Source: an uncultured Lachnospiraceae bacterium (lineage in GTDB: Bacteria > Bacillota > Clostridia > Lachnospirales > Lachnospiraceae). Taken from it: a stretch of 52,070 nt of DNA. Both the position numbers and the translations under genes were made by a program. Shown one piece after another: positions 1-9,700 of this stretch. The DNA lies in NCBI GenBank assembly GCA_902772635.1, contig CACYBK010000025.1, forward strand, positions 1-52,070, read 5' to 3'. Position 1 is the first letter of the stretch. Each line of letters opens with the position of its first letter. The notes under the pieces are model-generated. The model was not told where the DNA came from. It saw only the letters and a program-made list of their open reading frames with translations, and ran no database searches.

Positions 1-68
1 ACACAATTCTTGCGAAAGACACTTTAAATTAAGCTCATATGAGGTATCTCTGTTCTTACAAATCCGAC

Positions 69-131
69 CGTAAATTTACGCCGTCCCTCTTTCAGATTCC
101 GGTAGTAAGAAGATCGTTTTTAATTTATAAT
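69..131 (+). promoter_or_regulatory. Possible promoter region of the licD operon
   Basis: A perfect -10 hexamer TATAAT lies at 126-131, and a perfect 12-bp palindrome (CGTAAATTTACG, 69-80) lies about 45 bases upstream and could be an operator. No good -35 hexamer is visible at the right spacing, so the call rests on the -10 box and its position before the first + strand gene. The first 68 bases hold nothing I can name apart from a short palindrome CTCATATGAG at 34-43. Confidence 0.3.
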
Positions 132-156
132 GCTTTTGAATGATAAGAATGGATTG

Positions 157-177
157 GGGAGCGAACGCTCCTTTTTG
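157..177 (+). terminator. Terminator-like hairpin in front of licD
   Basis: GGAGC (158-162) pairs with GCTCC (167-171) around a GAAC loop and is followed by TTTTT (172-176). It lies between the candidate -10 box at 126 and the licD start at 194. It is either the end of a transcript entering from the left or an attenuator in the licD leader. Confidence 0.5.
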
Positions 178-193
178 TTGGTAGATTGTTAAG

Positions 194-2476
194 ATGATGC
201 TCTCGATAAACCCGAAAATTGTTGATGCGCCCCCCGACATCGGCTTCTTTGAAGCAGAGGAACGGGAAGGTTTCTTTGTCTCTTCCATGATGAAGAGATA
301 CTGGGCTGCACAGCTCAAGGTGCTTTCAGATGTCGCCCGGGTATGTAAGAAGCACAATATCAGATGGTTCGCGGATTGCGGGACGCTTCTCGGCACTGTG
401 CGCCACGGCGGTTACATTCCCTGGGATGATGACCTTGATATCTGTATGCTGCGCCATGACTGGCTTCGGTTTTTTGAGGTCGCAAAGGCCGAACTTCCGA
501 AGGAGTATTGTGTAATAAACCTGGATCTCGAAAAGGACTTTGATCTGCTCCTCGGTCGTGTCGTAAACTCTCATGCCATAGAACTTGACTCCGGACATTT
601 GAAGGAATTCTTCGGCTGCCCCTACTCTGTCGGGATAGACATATTCCCGCTGGACGGCCTCTTTGATGATGAGGAAAAAGAGGAGTCAAGGCGCTCCCTT
701 GCTTCTGACGTGAAAAAAGCCTATGACCTTGTCGGCTCCGGAAAGCTTGATACGCCGGAGTGCAAAAACCTGCTTTCCGATATTGAAAAGCGCTCTCATA
801 CCACGCTTCACAGAAACAGCGGACTCTACAGGGAGCTTTTGCTTTTGACGGAAAAAATCTACAGGATGTGCCCCTCTGACAAGGCAACGCACATAGCCCT
901 GATGCCGTTTTGGGTCTCTCATCATGATCATAGATACAGCTGCGGGATGTTCCGGGACACCATCCTGCTCCCGTTTGAATATATAGATATCCCCGTACCC
1001 GCAAAATACGACGAAGTCCTGAAGATCGAATACGGCGAATATATGACGATCCACAAGGGCGGCGGCGTCCACGAATATCCGGTCTACAAGGATCAGGAGG
1101 CTATCCTTCGAAAAACCAACAATGCCAACCCTTTCCGCTTTACTCTGACGAAAGGAGCCCTCAATTCTTTTCACCGCGAAAAAACCGGAAAAGAAAAATG
1201 TCTTGAAATGACAGGTACTCTTCTTAAGGCACATGAAGAAGTGAGAGATCTATGTCTTGCCGGAAACAGTGATGCTGCCCTTCAGGTACTTAACGGCTGC
1301 CAGGCGCTTGCCATATCCCTCGGAACGCAAATGGAAAAAAATATGCCGGGAAGTGAAGCGCTCGTCCATATGCTTGAAGACTATTGCGAAAAGGTATATG
1401 TCGCGAGCACCTCATGGGATGAAAACAGCGCCGGATCATTGAGCACTTCGATCGGAAATGTCGAGACTGAAATAGAAAATTATTTTTTAACCAAAAAGAA
1501 GGAAGTCCTCTTCCTCCCCTGCAAGGCATCCTGGTGGAAAAGCATGGAGCCGGTATACAGGAAATACAAGGGATTGGCGGATTGCGAAGTGATCGTGATG
1601 CCGCTTTCCTATCTCACCGGCGACAGGCTCACCGGAGTAAACGGCGGCAGGCAAAATGACGCGGCTCAGCTCCCTGATTACATAAATCCTGTTACGCCGA
1701 ATGATTATGATATTGTTTCCCGTCACCCGGACATTATCATTACACAATACCCTTACGACGACTGGGGACAGACCGTTGATGTGCCGGAATTCTTTTATTC
1801 CAAAAATCTTACGGCATACACGGATGAGCTGATATACGTTCCCTGCTTTGATGTGGATCCGCCGATCGATGAAAACGACAAGGCTGCGGCCGCCATAAAG
1901 GTAATGATAGAACAGCCTGCAGTCCTCTACTGCGACAAGGTCATAGTCCATTCAGAAGCAATGAAAAAGCTGTATGTGGACACGCTTTTTGAAAAAACCG
2001 GGGAGAGGGATTATTGGGACAAAAAGCTCATCGTTTGGGATGAGAAAAAGGCTTCTCCTAAAAAGACCGATCCCCCCAAAAACTCCGCTTTTCCCAAAGA
2101 ATGGCAGGACAAGGTCAGAAACTGCAAGGTCCTTCTTTTTGGTATAAACGCAGCCTTTCTTCTCGAAAATGAAAACGCTGCCATTGAAAAGCTGAAGACC
2201 GCAATGCTCGAGATCACGGAGCATTCAGATGACCTTCTTTGCATCTTTTCTCCGTCCACTGACATTAATTCGATAAGAGATATCGACCCCGGCTTGTGGC
2301 ACGCCTATACTGAGTTTTCGGCGTCGATCAAAGAAAAGGAAAATGTGATATATGACGAAGATCAAAGCGCGGAAAAATATATAAGCTCTATCTCGGGCTA
2401 TTACGGCACAGCCGGAGTTCTCGCTCACAGATGCAGAAATATCGGAAAACCCGTAATGTTGATGGCTATCGTCTGA
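194..2476 (+). CDS. LicD-family phosphotransferase fused to a CDP-glycerol glycerophosphotransferase-like domain
   Basis: Residues about 35-300 are a LicD nucleotidyltransferase-fold domain: CKKHNIRWFADCGTLLGTVRHGG leads into IPWDDDLDI, whose Asp cluster is the expected metal site. LicD proteins move phosphocholine or similar polyol-phosphate groups onto surface glycans. After a linker, residues about 435-760 resemble the N-terminal Rossmann-like half of the TagF/TagB transferases that polymerise glycerol- or ribitol-phosphate, but that half seems incomplete. No signal peptide or membrane segment is seen, so it acts on the cytoplasmic face. The ATG has no clear ribosome site; the alternative Met at codon 32 is no better. 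The next two genes probably make its CDP-linked donor. The LicD half is confident; the C-terminal identity is inference. Confidence 0.8.
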   Translation: MMLSINPKIVDAPPDIGFFEAEEREGFFVSSMMKRYWAAQLKVLSDVARVCKKHNIRWFADCGTLLGTVRHGGYIPWDDDLDICMLRHDWLRFFEVAKAELPKEYCVINLDLEKDFDLLLGRVVNSHAIELDSGHLKEFFGCPYSVGIDIFPLDGLFDDEEKEESRRSLASDVKKAYDLVGSGKLDTPECKNLLSDIEKRSHTTLHRNSGLYRELLLLTEKIYRMCPSDKATHIALMPFWVSHHDHRYSCGMFRDTILLPFEYIDIPVPAKYDEVLKIEYGEYMTIHKGGGVHEYPVYKDQEAILRKTNNANPFRFTLTKGALNSFHREKTGKEKCLEMTGTLLKAHEEVRDLCLAGNSDAALQVLNGCQALAISLGTQMEKNMPGSEALVHMLEDYCEKVYVASTSWDENSAGSLSTSIGNVETEIENYFLTKKKEVLFLPCKASWWKSMEPVYRKYKGLADCEVIVMPLSYLTGDRLTGVNGGRQNDAAQLPDYINPVTPNDYDIVSRHPDIIITQYPYDDWGQTVDVPEFFYSKNLTAYTDELIYVPCFDVDPPIDENDKAAAAIKVMIEQPAVLYCDKVIVHSEAMKKLYVDTLFEKTGERDYWDKKLIVWDEKKASPKKTDPPKNSAFPKEWQDKVRNCKVLLFGINAAFLLENENAAIEKLKTAMLEITEHSDDLLCIFSPSTDINSIRDIDPGLWHAYTEFSASIKEKENVIYDEDQSAEKYISSISGYYGTAGVLAHRCRNIGKPVMLMAIV

Positions 2477-2491
2477 TACGGAAAGGAAAAA

Positions 2492-3181
2492 ATGAATTAC
2501 GCAATCCTTCTCTCCGGCGGGACCGGAACCAGAATAAGATCTGATATACCCAAACAGTATTTGAGACTTGGTCCGCATATGATGGTGACTCTGTCACTCA
2601 AGGCTTTGCTTGATTGCGATGATATCGATCTCGTTTTTGTAGTCTGTGACAGATCCTGGAGAGATGCTATCGAATATGACGCAAAAGCTGCAAGCCTTGA
2701 TATCAAAAGGATCGAAGGCTTCGCCGATCCCGGGATGAACAGGCAGGGTTCGATCTTGAATGGAATGAAGAAGATCTTCAACTGCTGTGGGGACGGGACT
2801 GATGCAGATACGGTGCTCGTCCATGACGCGGCAAGGCCCTTTGTAAGCGTCTCTCTCCTTAAAGCGTGCTACAGCGCTCTCCCCGGTCATGACGGAGTAA
2901 TGCCTGTCCTTCCCATGAAGGATACTGTATATATGAGCGAAGACGGGGTTTCCGTTTCAAGCCTTCTCGACCGGAAAAAGATATTTGCAGGCCAGGCACC
3001 TGAGCTCTTTCTATTAAAGAAATATTATGATGCAAACACCGCCCTGTCTTTCGATGATATCCAAAAGATAAACGGAGCTTCAGAGCCTGCGATACTTTCC
3101 GGCATGGATATCGCGATGATCCCCGGAGACGAAGCCAATTTCAAAGTGACCACAGATGCCGACCTTGCCCGCCTGCAGTGA
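2492..3181 (+). CDS. IspD/TarI-family cytidylyltransferase
   Basis: This 229-aa protein has the CTP-binding start LLSGGTGTR followed by IPKQY, the RQGSILNGM loop, VHDAARPF, and a C-terminal NFKVTTDADL motif, all typical of the family that couples CTP to a sugar-alcohol phosphate. IspD makes CDP-methylerythritol and TarI makes CDP-ribitol; sequence alone does not separate them here. A ribosome site GGAAAGGA lies just before the ATG, 15 bases after licD. Lying between a LicD gene and a polyol dehydrogenase argues for a CDP-alditol role over isoprenoid synthesis. Its TGA stop is formed by the first base triplet of a dispersed repeat (3178-3204). Confidence 0.85.
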   Translation: MNYAILLSGGTGTRIRSDIPKQYLRLGPHMMVTLSLKALLDCDDIDLVFVVCDRSWRDAIEYDAKAASLDIKRIEGFADPGMNRQGSILNGMKKIFNCCGDGTDADTVLVHDAARPFVSVSLLKACYSALPGHDGVMPVLPMKDTVYMSEDGVSVSSLLDRKKIFAGQAPELFLLKKYYDANTALSFDDIQKINGASEPAILSGMDIAMIPGDEANFKVTTDADLARLQ

Positions 3182-3235
3182 CACAGGGACGGTTCTTTTG
3201 TCACTTTTGTGACACGGGGACGGTTCTTTTGTCAC
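3178..3235 (+). repeat. Subfamily A REP-like repeat, tandem pair
   Basis: Two 27-bp copies (3178-3204 and 3209-3235) lie head to tail, separated by TTTT, giving a 31-bp period. Each has arms GTGACA and TGTCAC around a core GGGACGGTTCTTT. The first copy supplies the stop codon of the cytidylyltransferase. The pair lies inside an operon, between that gene and the dehydrogenase. Confidence 0.95.
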
Positions 3236-3268
3236 CATTATCACAACGAGGAGGATAGACAATTTGTT

Positions 3269-4348
3269 ATGAAAGCATGGATTTTGCGAAATATCGGGGA
3301 GATAGATCATTCTGATGTGGAGATCCCCGTCCCCAAAGACAATGAGGTTTTGATACGCGTAAAGGCCGCCGGCATCTGCGGCTCTGACATTCCAAGGATA
3401 TATGAGACCGGCGCCCACAAAATGCCTCTTGTGCCGGGACACGAATTCTCAGGAGTCGTGGAGGAGGTCGGAAAAAGCGTCGATCCATCGTGGCAGAACA
3501 AAAGAGTCTCTGTCTTTCCCAAGATCGCCTGCGGGCAATGTCCGTCCTGCAGCAAGGGGCTTTTTGACATGTGCCAAAATTATGACTATGTCGGTTCCAG
3601 AAGAGACGGTGCCTTTGCTGAATATGTCACCGCGCCTGCCAAAAACCTTCTGCCCCTCCCGGACAGCGTGAGTTTTGAGGAGGGCGCGATGATGGAGCCT
3701 CTTGCAGTTGCTGCAAATGCTGTTCGGCGGAGCTTTTCCGGCACTGACAAAGAAGCATCACCTGATGAACCGGTCGTCGTCTGCGGCCTTGGAACGATCG
3801 GAGTCATGGTCGTCATGCTTCTCCTCGAAGCCGGCTATAAAAATATCTATGTGATCGGAAACAAAGAGCCGCAAAAGAAAAGGGTGGCGACCCTCGGAAT
3901 TCCCGAAGATCACTTCTTAAACAGCAAAGATGAAACTCCCGTCGAATGCTTGATGGAAGCTACTGACGGCGGTGCATCCGTTTACTTTGAATGCGTCGGG
4001 AAAAATGAGTGCATCTCTCAAGGGATCAGAGCACTATCTCCCTGCGGACGGCTCATCCTTGTTGGAAATCCCTATTCGGATATGGCTTTTTCAAGGGATG
4101 TCTACTGGAAGATACTCAGAAATCAGCTTTCCGTACACGGCATCTGGAATTCGGCCTTCAGGCAGGAGCCCATTGAAGGAGAACGGCTTGACGACTGGAA
4201 TTATGTCTTAAATAGAATAAAAGAAAACAGGATCAGGCCTTCAGGCCTCATTACTCACAGGCTTCCTCTTTCAGATCTTGAAACAGGGCTTCTTATCATG
4301 AGAGACAAGACGCAGGATTATTGCAAGGTCATGATCAAAAGTGAATGA
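3269..4348 (+). CDS. Zinc-dependent polyol(-phosphate) dehydrogenase, GatD/TarJ-like
   Basis: A medium-chain dehydrogenase of 359 aa. It shows the catalytic zinc site (GICGSD, then GHEFSG), the structural-zinc cysteines (CGQCPSCSKGLFDMC) and the Rossmann motif GLGTIGVM. The stretch YDYVGSRRDGAFAEY is strongly reminiscent of galactitol-1-phosphate 5-dehydrogenase. Next to a TarI-type cytidylyltransferase, the natural role would be that of TarJ: reducing a keto-pentose phosphate to the alditol phosphate that is then CDP-activated. I chose the ATG at 3269 because GAGGAGG lies 8-14 bases upstream; a longer frame back to 3209 only reads through the repeat. Substrate is not decided by the sequence. 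Confidence 0.85.
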   Translation: MKAWILRNIGEIDHSDVEIPVPKDNEVLIRVKAAGICGSDIPRIYETGAHKMPLVPGHEFSGVVEEVGKSVDPSWQNKRVSVFPKIACGQCPSCSKGLFDMCQNYDYVGSRRDGAFAEYVTAPAKNLLPLPDSVSFEEGAMMEPLAVAANAVRRSFSGTDKEASPDEPVVVCGLGTIGVMVVMLLLEAGYKNIYVIGNKEPQKKRVATLGIPEDHFLNSKDETPVECLMEATDGGASVYFECVGKNECISQGIRALSPCGRLILVGNPYSDMAFSRDVYWKILRNQLSVHGIWNSAFRQEPIEGERLDDWNYVLNRIKENRIRPSGLITHRLPLSDLETGLLIMRDKTQDYCKVMIKSE

Positions 4349-4354
4349 AAAAGA

Positions 4355-4382
4355 ATGACAAAAGAACCGTCCCCCCTGTCAC
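4355..4382 (-). repeat. Subfamily A repeat, inverted, between convergent genes
   Basis: A 28-bp copy in the opposite orientation to the 3178 pair, with one extra C in the core. It fills the gap between two convergent genes and contributes the TGA stop (4379-4381, - strand) of the HD-GYP gene. A hairpin from it could serve both transcripts as a 3' end. Confidence 0.9.
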
Positions 4383-6739
4383 TTTATCCGGATGTCGGTG
4401 ATCGCGATCTCGTCGCCTGTCAGAGCCGCATAAACCGCTTCATCTGAAGGAAGGACGGTAGTGTTTCTGACCTCGACACCGAGGTTTGTGGCATTAAGAA
4501 CTACCTTGTTTCCTCTCTTTCGAAGCGAAATACTGTACTCCATCCCCTTCTTGTTCTTTTCTTTCCAGGAATCCCAGCCCGGGAAGTCATCAGTCTTTTT
4601 CATATAGAACTGGTTCCGGGCAAGAGCGTCATCTCCGCCGATCTCTCCATTCAGCTTGATCAGCGCGTACTCCCGGTAATCTTCGCCGTCCACTCTTCCA
4701 TCTTTTGAAGAGAAGATCACGACATAAGGGCAGTGCCATACCAGTGTCGCTGACGGAAGGCTCATGGAGTGAAACTCTATCAGAGCCTCGTCCTTTACCG
4801 GTATAGCGCCCGTAGAAGCCGAACGGAAGCGGTCGATCTGCACATTCTTCAGATCCGATTCGAGCCTGTTGATATAGCTTATCTTGCTTACGATCTCTCT
4901 GATCTCACCTTCCGCAGTCTTCTTTCCTGTCTTCTCAACGGTGATATCACGTATTTTGCAGTTTTCTCCCGTGAGCCCTATGTAGGCGGCATTGGAGTTG
5001 TAAGGCAATGCCATTATGATATCAACGGTCCGCACATGATCCGACATAATGATCGAAACATGATCCTCATATCTCTTTGCGGTGATCCGGTACTCATTTT
5101 CTTTAAGCGAAGGATCCAACGAATCTTCCCTTACTTTGACTTCCATATTTCTCGCGCTCGTGGAGACATAGTTTCCGTCAAACCAGGCCTCACCGTATTC
5201 GAGATAGCCGTAAGCCTTGATCGCCTTGTCATTGTCGTGGACATGTTTGTCATAGGAGTCAAAGAGGATAATGGACGGGGCAGAGCAGGCATTCTCTTTG
5301 GAGGGCATCTTTTCGCAGAAGAAATGAATGACCTTCTCATTTTCTGTCACGTGAATGCCGCAGGTTACGTTTTCACGATAATCTTTGCATGTGATCTCGC
5401 TTTCGATCGAAGAAGCATCGTTATTATCTTCTTTGCGCTGTTCCTCATCCATAATGCGGATCATGATATCCGAAAAATGCGGGTCAAACTGCTTCCCGGC
5501 CACCTTTACGAATTCCTCCCGTACAGCCTGATAAGTGAGCGGCTCTCGGAACCTTTGCTTTCTCGTCATCGTATCATATCCGTCGGCAACCGCGATTATC
5601 CTTGATATTTCAGGGATATCATTTCCCTTGAGACCGTCGGGATAGCCCGAGCCGTCATACCGCTCGTATACATGACGCGCGCCCTTTTCAAGATAAGGAT
5701 ATTCTGAAATACTGGACAATATCTCCGCAGTGAACACCGGCCTTTGATGAATGATATCTCGTTCCTCATCGGTCAGTTTGTCTTCCTTTTTCAGAATGGA
5801 ATCCGGTATGCCTATCATTCCAAGATCATGAAGCAGCGCGGTATAATAGACTTCATCGCATTCCTCTTCGCCCTTTCCGTCGCTCCTTGCAATTTTCTTT
5901 GCAAGGTCCGCAACCCTTACGGAATGGCCGATCTGGTATTCATCTCTTTTTTCCACCGCGGTAACAAAAGAGGTCGCGGTCTGGTCAAAAAGACGCCGCA
6001 TGCTCTGATGCTCTTTTTCGAGATTTGCGACTTCAACTTTGTGCGCGCTTATCACTTCGTTGTTTATGTCAAGATAAGCAAAGATATAAAGTGCTATGGA
6101 AACCAGCGCCATTGCCATATTAACGAGTGAGATCCCGTAGGTAAAAACCTGCATGATACCAAAAATGATCGGCACAAAAATATAAAGAGTAAGCGAAAAA
6201 TAGATGAGCCGCGAAAACAGTTTTCTGTACTGAAGGATAACGGTATATTGCAGGATCGGGATTATGACCGGTATCAGATATGCGATCAGAAAGCCGTCTC
6301 CCCTTTGATATACATTATTCTCGTCAAAATAATAATAAAGTCCGCTAAAAGCCGATATCACCGCAAGGAGCATCCCTGCTATCGCGCCAAATTGCGCAAT
6401 GATCAGGCGCCTTGGCATTTTTTCAAGGTGACCGTCTGTCAGGAGAAGATCTGTAATATAAAGATTGGAACAGAGCACTATCGCAGAAGTCAGAAAAAAT
6501 ACCATGAAGTTTGAAACCCTTACCATAACAAAGCCAAGGTCCGAGCCATCTCCCCTGTAGATATATGCAGTCCTGTCAAAGGCGAGAAGTATCATGGAGG
6601 TAAGTTCCATCATGACAAGGATCCATTTTTTTCTTCTCGGAAGGAAGCGGGTGATCAGAAGCAGGATCGCCATCAGGGCGCAGAAGGCGCACAGGACCAG
6701 CATGATATTCAATTGATGTTCTCTGATAAGATCAAACAC
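4379..6739 (-). CDS. Membrane HD-GYP-type protein with degenerate active site and duplicated C-terminal beta domain
   Basis: Residues 1-230 form about seven membrane helices, 240-440 an HD-GYP domain, and 450-786 a long tail. The HD-GYP core keeps LLHD, ERYDGSGYP and AVADGYD. It reads HDLGM where HDxGK is usual, has Arg in place of the His of the HP motif (HQRPVFTAEIL), and VY in place of the HH before ERYDG. It may therefore bind c-di-GMP or signal without efficient hydrolysis. The tail holds two similar units ending ALTGDEIAITDIRIK and IGLTGENCKIRDITV, which look like tandem beta-sandwich ligand modules. Start is GTG with AAGGAG nine bases upstream. It is last in the operon with the two genes below. 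Domain calls are firm; loss of activity is inference. Confidence 0.85.
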   Translation of the reverse strand: MFDLIREHQLNIMLVLCAFCALMAILLLITRFLPRRKKWILVMMELTSMILLAFDRTAYIYRGDGSDLGFVMVRVSNFMVFFLTSAIVLCSNLYITDLLLTDGHLEKMPRRLIIAQFGAIAGMLLAVISAFSGLYYYFDENNVYQRGDGFLIAYLIPVIIPILQYTVILQYRKLFSRLIYFSLTLYIFVPIIFGIMQVFTYGISLVNMAMALVSIALYIFAYLDINNEVISAHKVEVANLEKEHQSMRRLFDQTATSFVTAVEKRDEYQIGHSVRVADLAKKIARSDGKGEEECDEVYYTALLHDLGMIGIPDSILKKEDKLTDEERDIIHQRPVFTAEILSSISEYPYLEKGARHVYERYDGSGYPDGLKGNDIPEISRIIAVADGYDTMTRKQRFREPLTYQAVREEFVKVAGKQFDPHFSDIMIRIMDEEQRKEDNNDASSIESEITCKDYRENVTCGIHVTENEKVIHFFCEKMPSKENACSAPSIILFDSYDKHVHDNDKAIKAYGYLEYGEAWFDGNYVSTSARNMEVKVREDSLDPSLKENEYRITAKRYEDHVSIIMSDHVRTVDIIMALPYNSNAAYIGLTGENCKIRDITVEKTGKKTAEGEIREIVSKISYINRLESDLKNVQIDRFRSASTGAIPVKDEALIEFHSMSLPSATLVWHCPYVVIFSSKDGRVDGEDYREYALIKLNGEIGGDDALARNQFYMKKTDDFPGWDSWKEKNKKGMEYSISLRKRGNKVVLNATNLGVEVRNTTVLPSDEAVYAALTGDEIAITDIRIK

Positions 6740-6762
6740 TTTTCGTGTCTCCTTTATTACCT

Positions 6763-9700
6763 TTAATCTTTGTTGAGTATGCTCCCGATCAATTCTTCCA
6801 TGCCATCCCAGTCGAAGGTCTTCAGCAGCTCTGAAAAACGCTTGATATTTTTCCTTGCATCATCAGGCAGCTTGAATTGTGAAAGCTCCTGAAGTATCGT
6901 CTCAACCGTATCGTAATCCATCTGAGGGACAGAGTCTGAAAGCGCCTGGTATGCTTCATTCAACTCATCCTCCGATATCGGCTCCTTGCCTTCGTCGTCA
7001 TCCTCTTCCTCCGGATTGAGGCGGGACAGGATTTCCTTGAATGACTCATACTCCATAATGAAAGGAGTATTGTGCGAATTGATGAAGTCCATATCCTGAC
7101 GGTTGCCTGCGTCCTCAAGTGCCGCCGCATGCTCCGAGAGTGTTCCTGCTCCGATGATCCGGGCAGAGCTTTTTAATGCGTGTACCTTGATGGTATAAAG
7201 GCGGATGTTTCCGTCGTTGTAGGCATCGCTTATTACTTTCCTGTTTCCGTCGAGGGTATCGTAGAAAAGCTTCAATGCGAAGATGAAGCCCGAAATACCG
7301 CCGGAATTCTTGATGCCCTCGTCGACGGAAATTTCTGCAACATCATAGATCCACTTCATGTCCTCGGGGATCTCTGTGATCTCTTCCACTGCATCAGCCT
7401 GAGTCGGCTTTTCTATCATGCTCTCGGGAAGATGCTTCATAATGGTTCTTTCAAGAGTTTCACTGTCAATAGGCTTTGAAAGATAACCATTGAAGCCCTT
7501 TGATTTATAGAACTCCTCGCCGGCTGTTGAATTTGCGGTAAGTGCATATACGGGAAGGTCCTTATCAAATTCCCTTATCCTTGCGACCGCTTCGATGCCG
7601 TCCATACCGGGCATCATATGGTCCATCAGAACCACGTTGAAGGCGGTATCCCTTATCTTGTCGAGCGCGTCCTCGCCGCTGGTAGAGGTCGTGACAAATA
7701 CTCTTGTCGCCTTCAAAAGTCCCTTGATGACATTGAGGTTCATCGGGTTGTCGTCAACGACAAGGATATCCGCATCAGGCGCGATGAACTGCGGCACGTA
7801 AGGACCCTTCGGAGTAGACTCATCATGCTCTATGAATGCGCCGATGGGAGAAGCGTCAACGATACGCTGCTCTACGGTCAGGATAAATTCAGAGCCTTCC
7901 CCGTAGACGCTTTCGCACCAGAGCTTTCCGCCCATCAGCTCCGCGAATTTTCTTGATATATCAAGTCCGAGGCCGGTACCCTGTATCGAGCTGTTCTTCT
8001 CCTCATCAAGCCGCTCATAGGCAGTAAAGAGCTTCTCCATATCCTCTTCTTTAACGCCCATTCCCGTATCCTTGACGGAGTACCTTATCTTTGCAGTATC
8101 GTTGTCCCTCTCGTCTATTGAGATATTTAATATAAAGCCGCCCACCTCAGTATATTTGACTGCGTTCGTCAAGAGATTGAGAAGGATCTGCTTGATCTTG
8201 TCAGCATCGCCGTAAAGCCGTTTCGGGAAGATCTCATCCACCACAACATCAAAGGTCAGCTCCTTTTCCGTGCTTCTGACGCGGATCATGGAAACGATCG
8301 ATCTGAACAGGTCAACTGTGTCATATTCCTTTTCGACAAGGTGCATCTTGCCGGATTCGATCTTGCTTATGTCAAGGAGGTCGTTGATGAGTCCGAGCAG
8401 TGACTCCGTAGCATTTCTGATATCAAAGGAGTAATTCATCACGGACATGAAGTAGCCCTTGGGAACGCCCGTGGCATCCTCGCGCATGACCATCTCGTTC
8501 ATTCCCATGATGGTATTGATGGGGGTGCGGATCTCATGTGACATATTCGCAAGGAAGCGTGACTTCGCGGTATTGGCGTTTTCCGCCTCTTCCTTCGCGC
8601 TGCGGATCTTGTCATACTGCCGGGCGACTATCGTGGAGCGCATTACATACCAGACTACAAAGCCCGCAAGAATGACCATCAATATCACAAAGAGAACCCT
8701 TATCAGGATCAGCTCGCCGAGTCTCGCCTTCTTCGTGATAGCAAAAGACTTGTCCTGCAGGACCTTACCTGTTATCTTGTCCACGACCTGAAGATGAAGG
8801 GTGTAATTTCCATAGCGGAGATTTGTATATTCAAGAGATGTAAGTTTGCTCAGAGGAACGGTAATTCCCGCATCCGGCCCGTTTTCAAGATACATGCGTA
8901 CTGTGGGATTGAGCATTGTATAATCCATCACAGAACCCATGATCTCCACACGCCCCTGTGAAGCCGGTATACGGAACACTCCCTTTTCATCCGGAAAGAT
9001 CCTCTCATCATCACAGACGATGTAATGAACATCCATCATCAGCTTTCCGCTGTTCTCGTAATAGCCGTTGATATTGACCTTTATGACGCCGTTTCTTCCG
9101 GGTATGTAGAGATTTTTGTCCGTGTCGAGCGCACTGTAGGAATTTGCGGTGATGGCGTAAGGAAGCCCGTTTTCAACGGTATAGAGATTGTATTCCGTGA
9201 TATTGTCGGCTATCATCGAATCCACATCTACGGTGTAGATCCCGTAGGAGGATAATATCCATGCGTTTCCAAGATCATCAAAATATAGATCATAATTGTT
9301 GTTGTAGGGAAATGATGATACCGAAGTGATCACCCCGTCCTTCAAATACTGAAGAGCGTTGGAGGTCACGACCCAAAGGACATTTTTTAGAGAATCCTTT
9401 TTTATCCTCATAACGACACCGCTGGAAAGTCCTTCGTCGACGCTGAGCTTTGTGAGACCGCTGTCCGATATCATATAGATCCCGTCGCCGTCGGTACCTG
9501 CAAGGATAGTGCCGTCAAAGCCTTCCTCCACGGTAAGGACGACGGTATTATCCATGCCATCCTTTCCCGTGACAGTGCGGATCACCCGTCCGTCCCGCAC
9601 TACCGCAACGCCGCCGTTTGTTGCGACAAGCACATCCCCGCTCTCAGTGAATTCGACGGCCCGGACTGAATTGCTCGGCATCCCGTCTTTTGTTGTGAGG

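Noticed and set aside
3178-3235. Spaced identical repeats as a CRISPR array
   Set aside because: Spacers are only four to six bases and near-constant, no cas genes are seen, and units are dispersed singly and in pairs in both orientations.
3209-3268. Extended N-terminus of the zinc dehydrogenase
   Set aside because: These codons are read through the repeat; the ATG at 3269 has a strong ribosome site and gives the family's normal start.
4769-5605. 278-codon plus-strand ORF
   Set aside because: Antisense to the HD-GYP gene, with no ribosome site and no protein-family motif.
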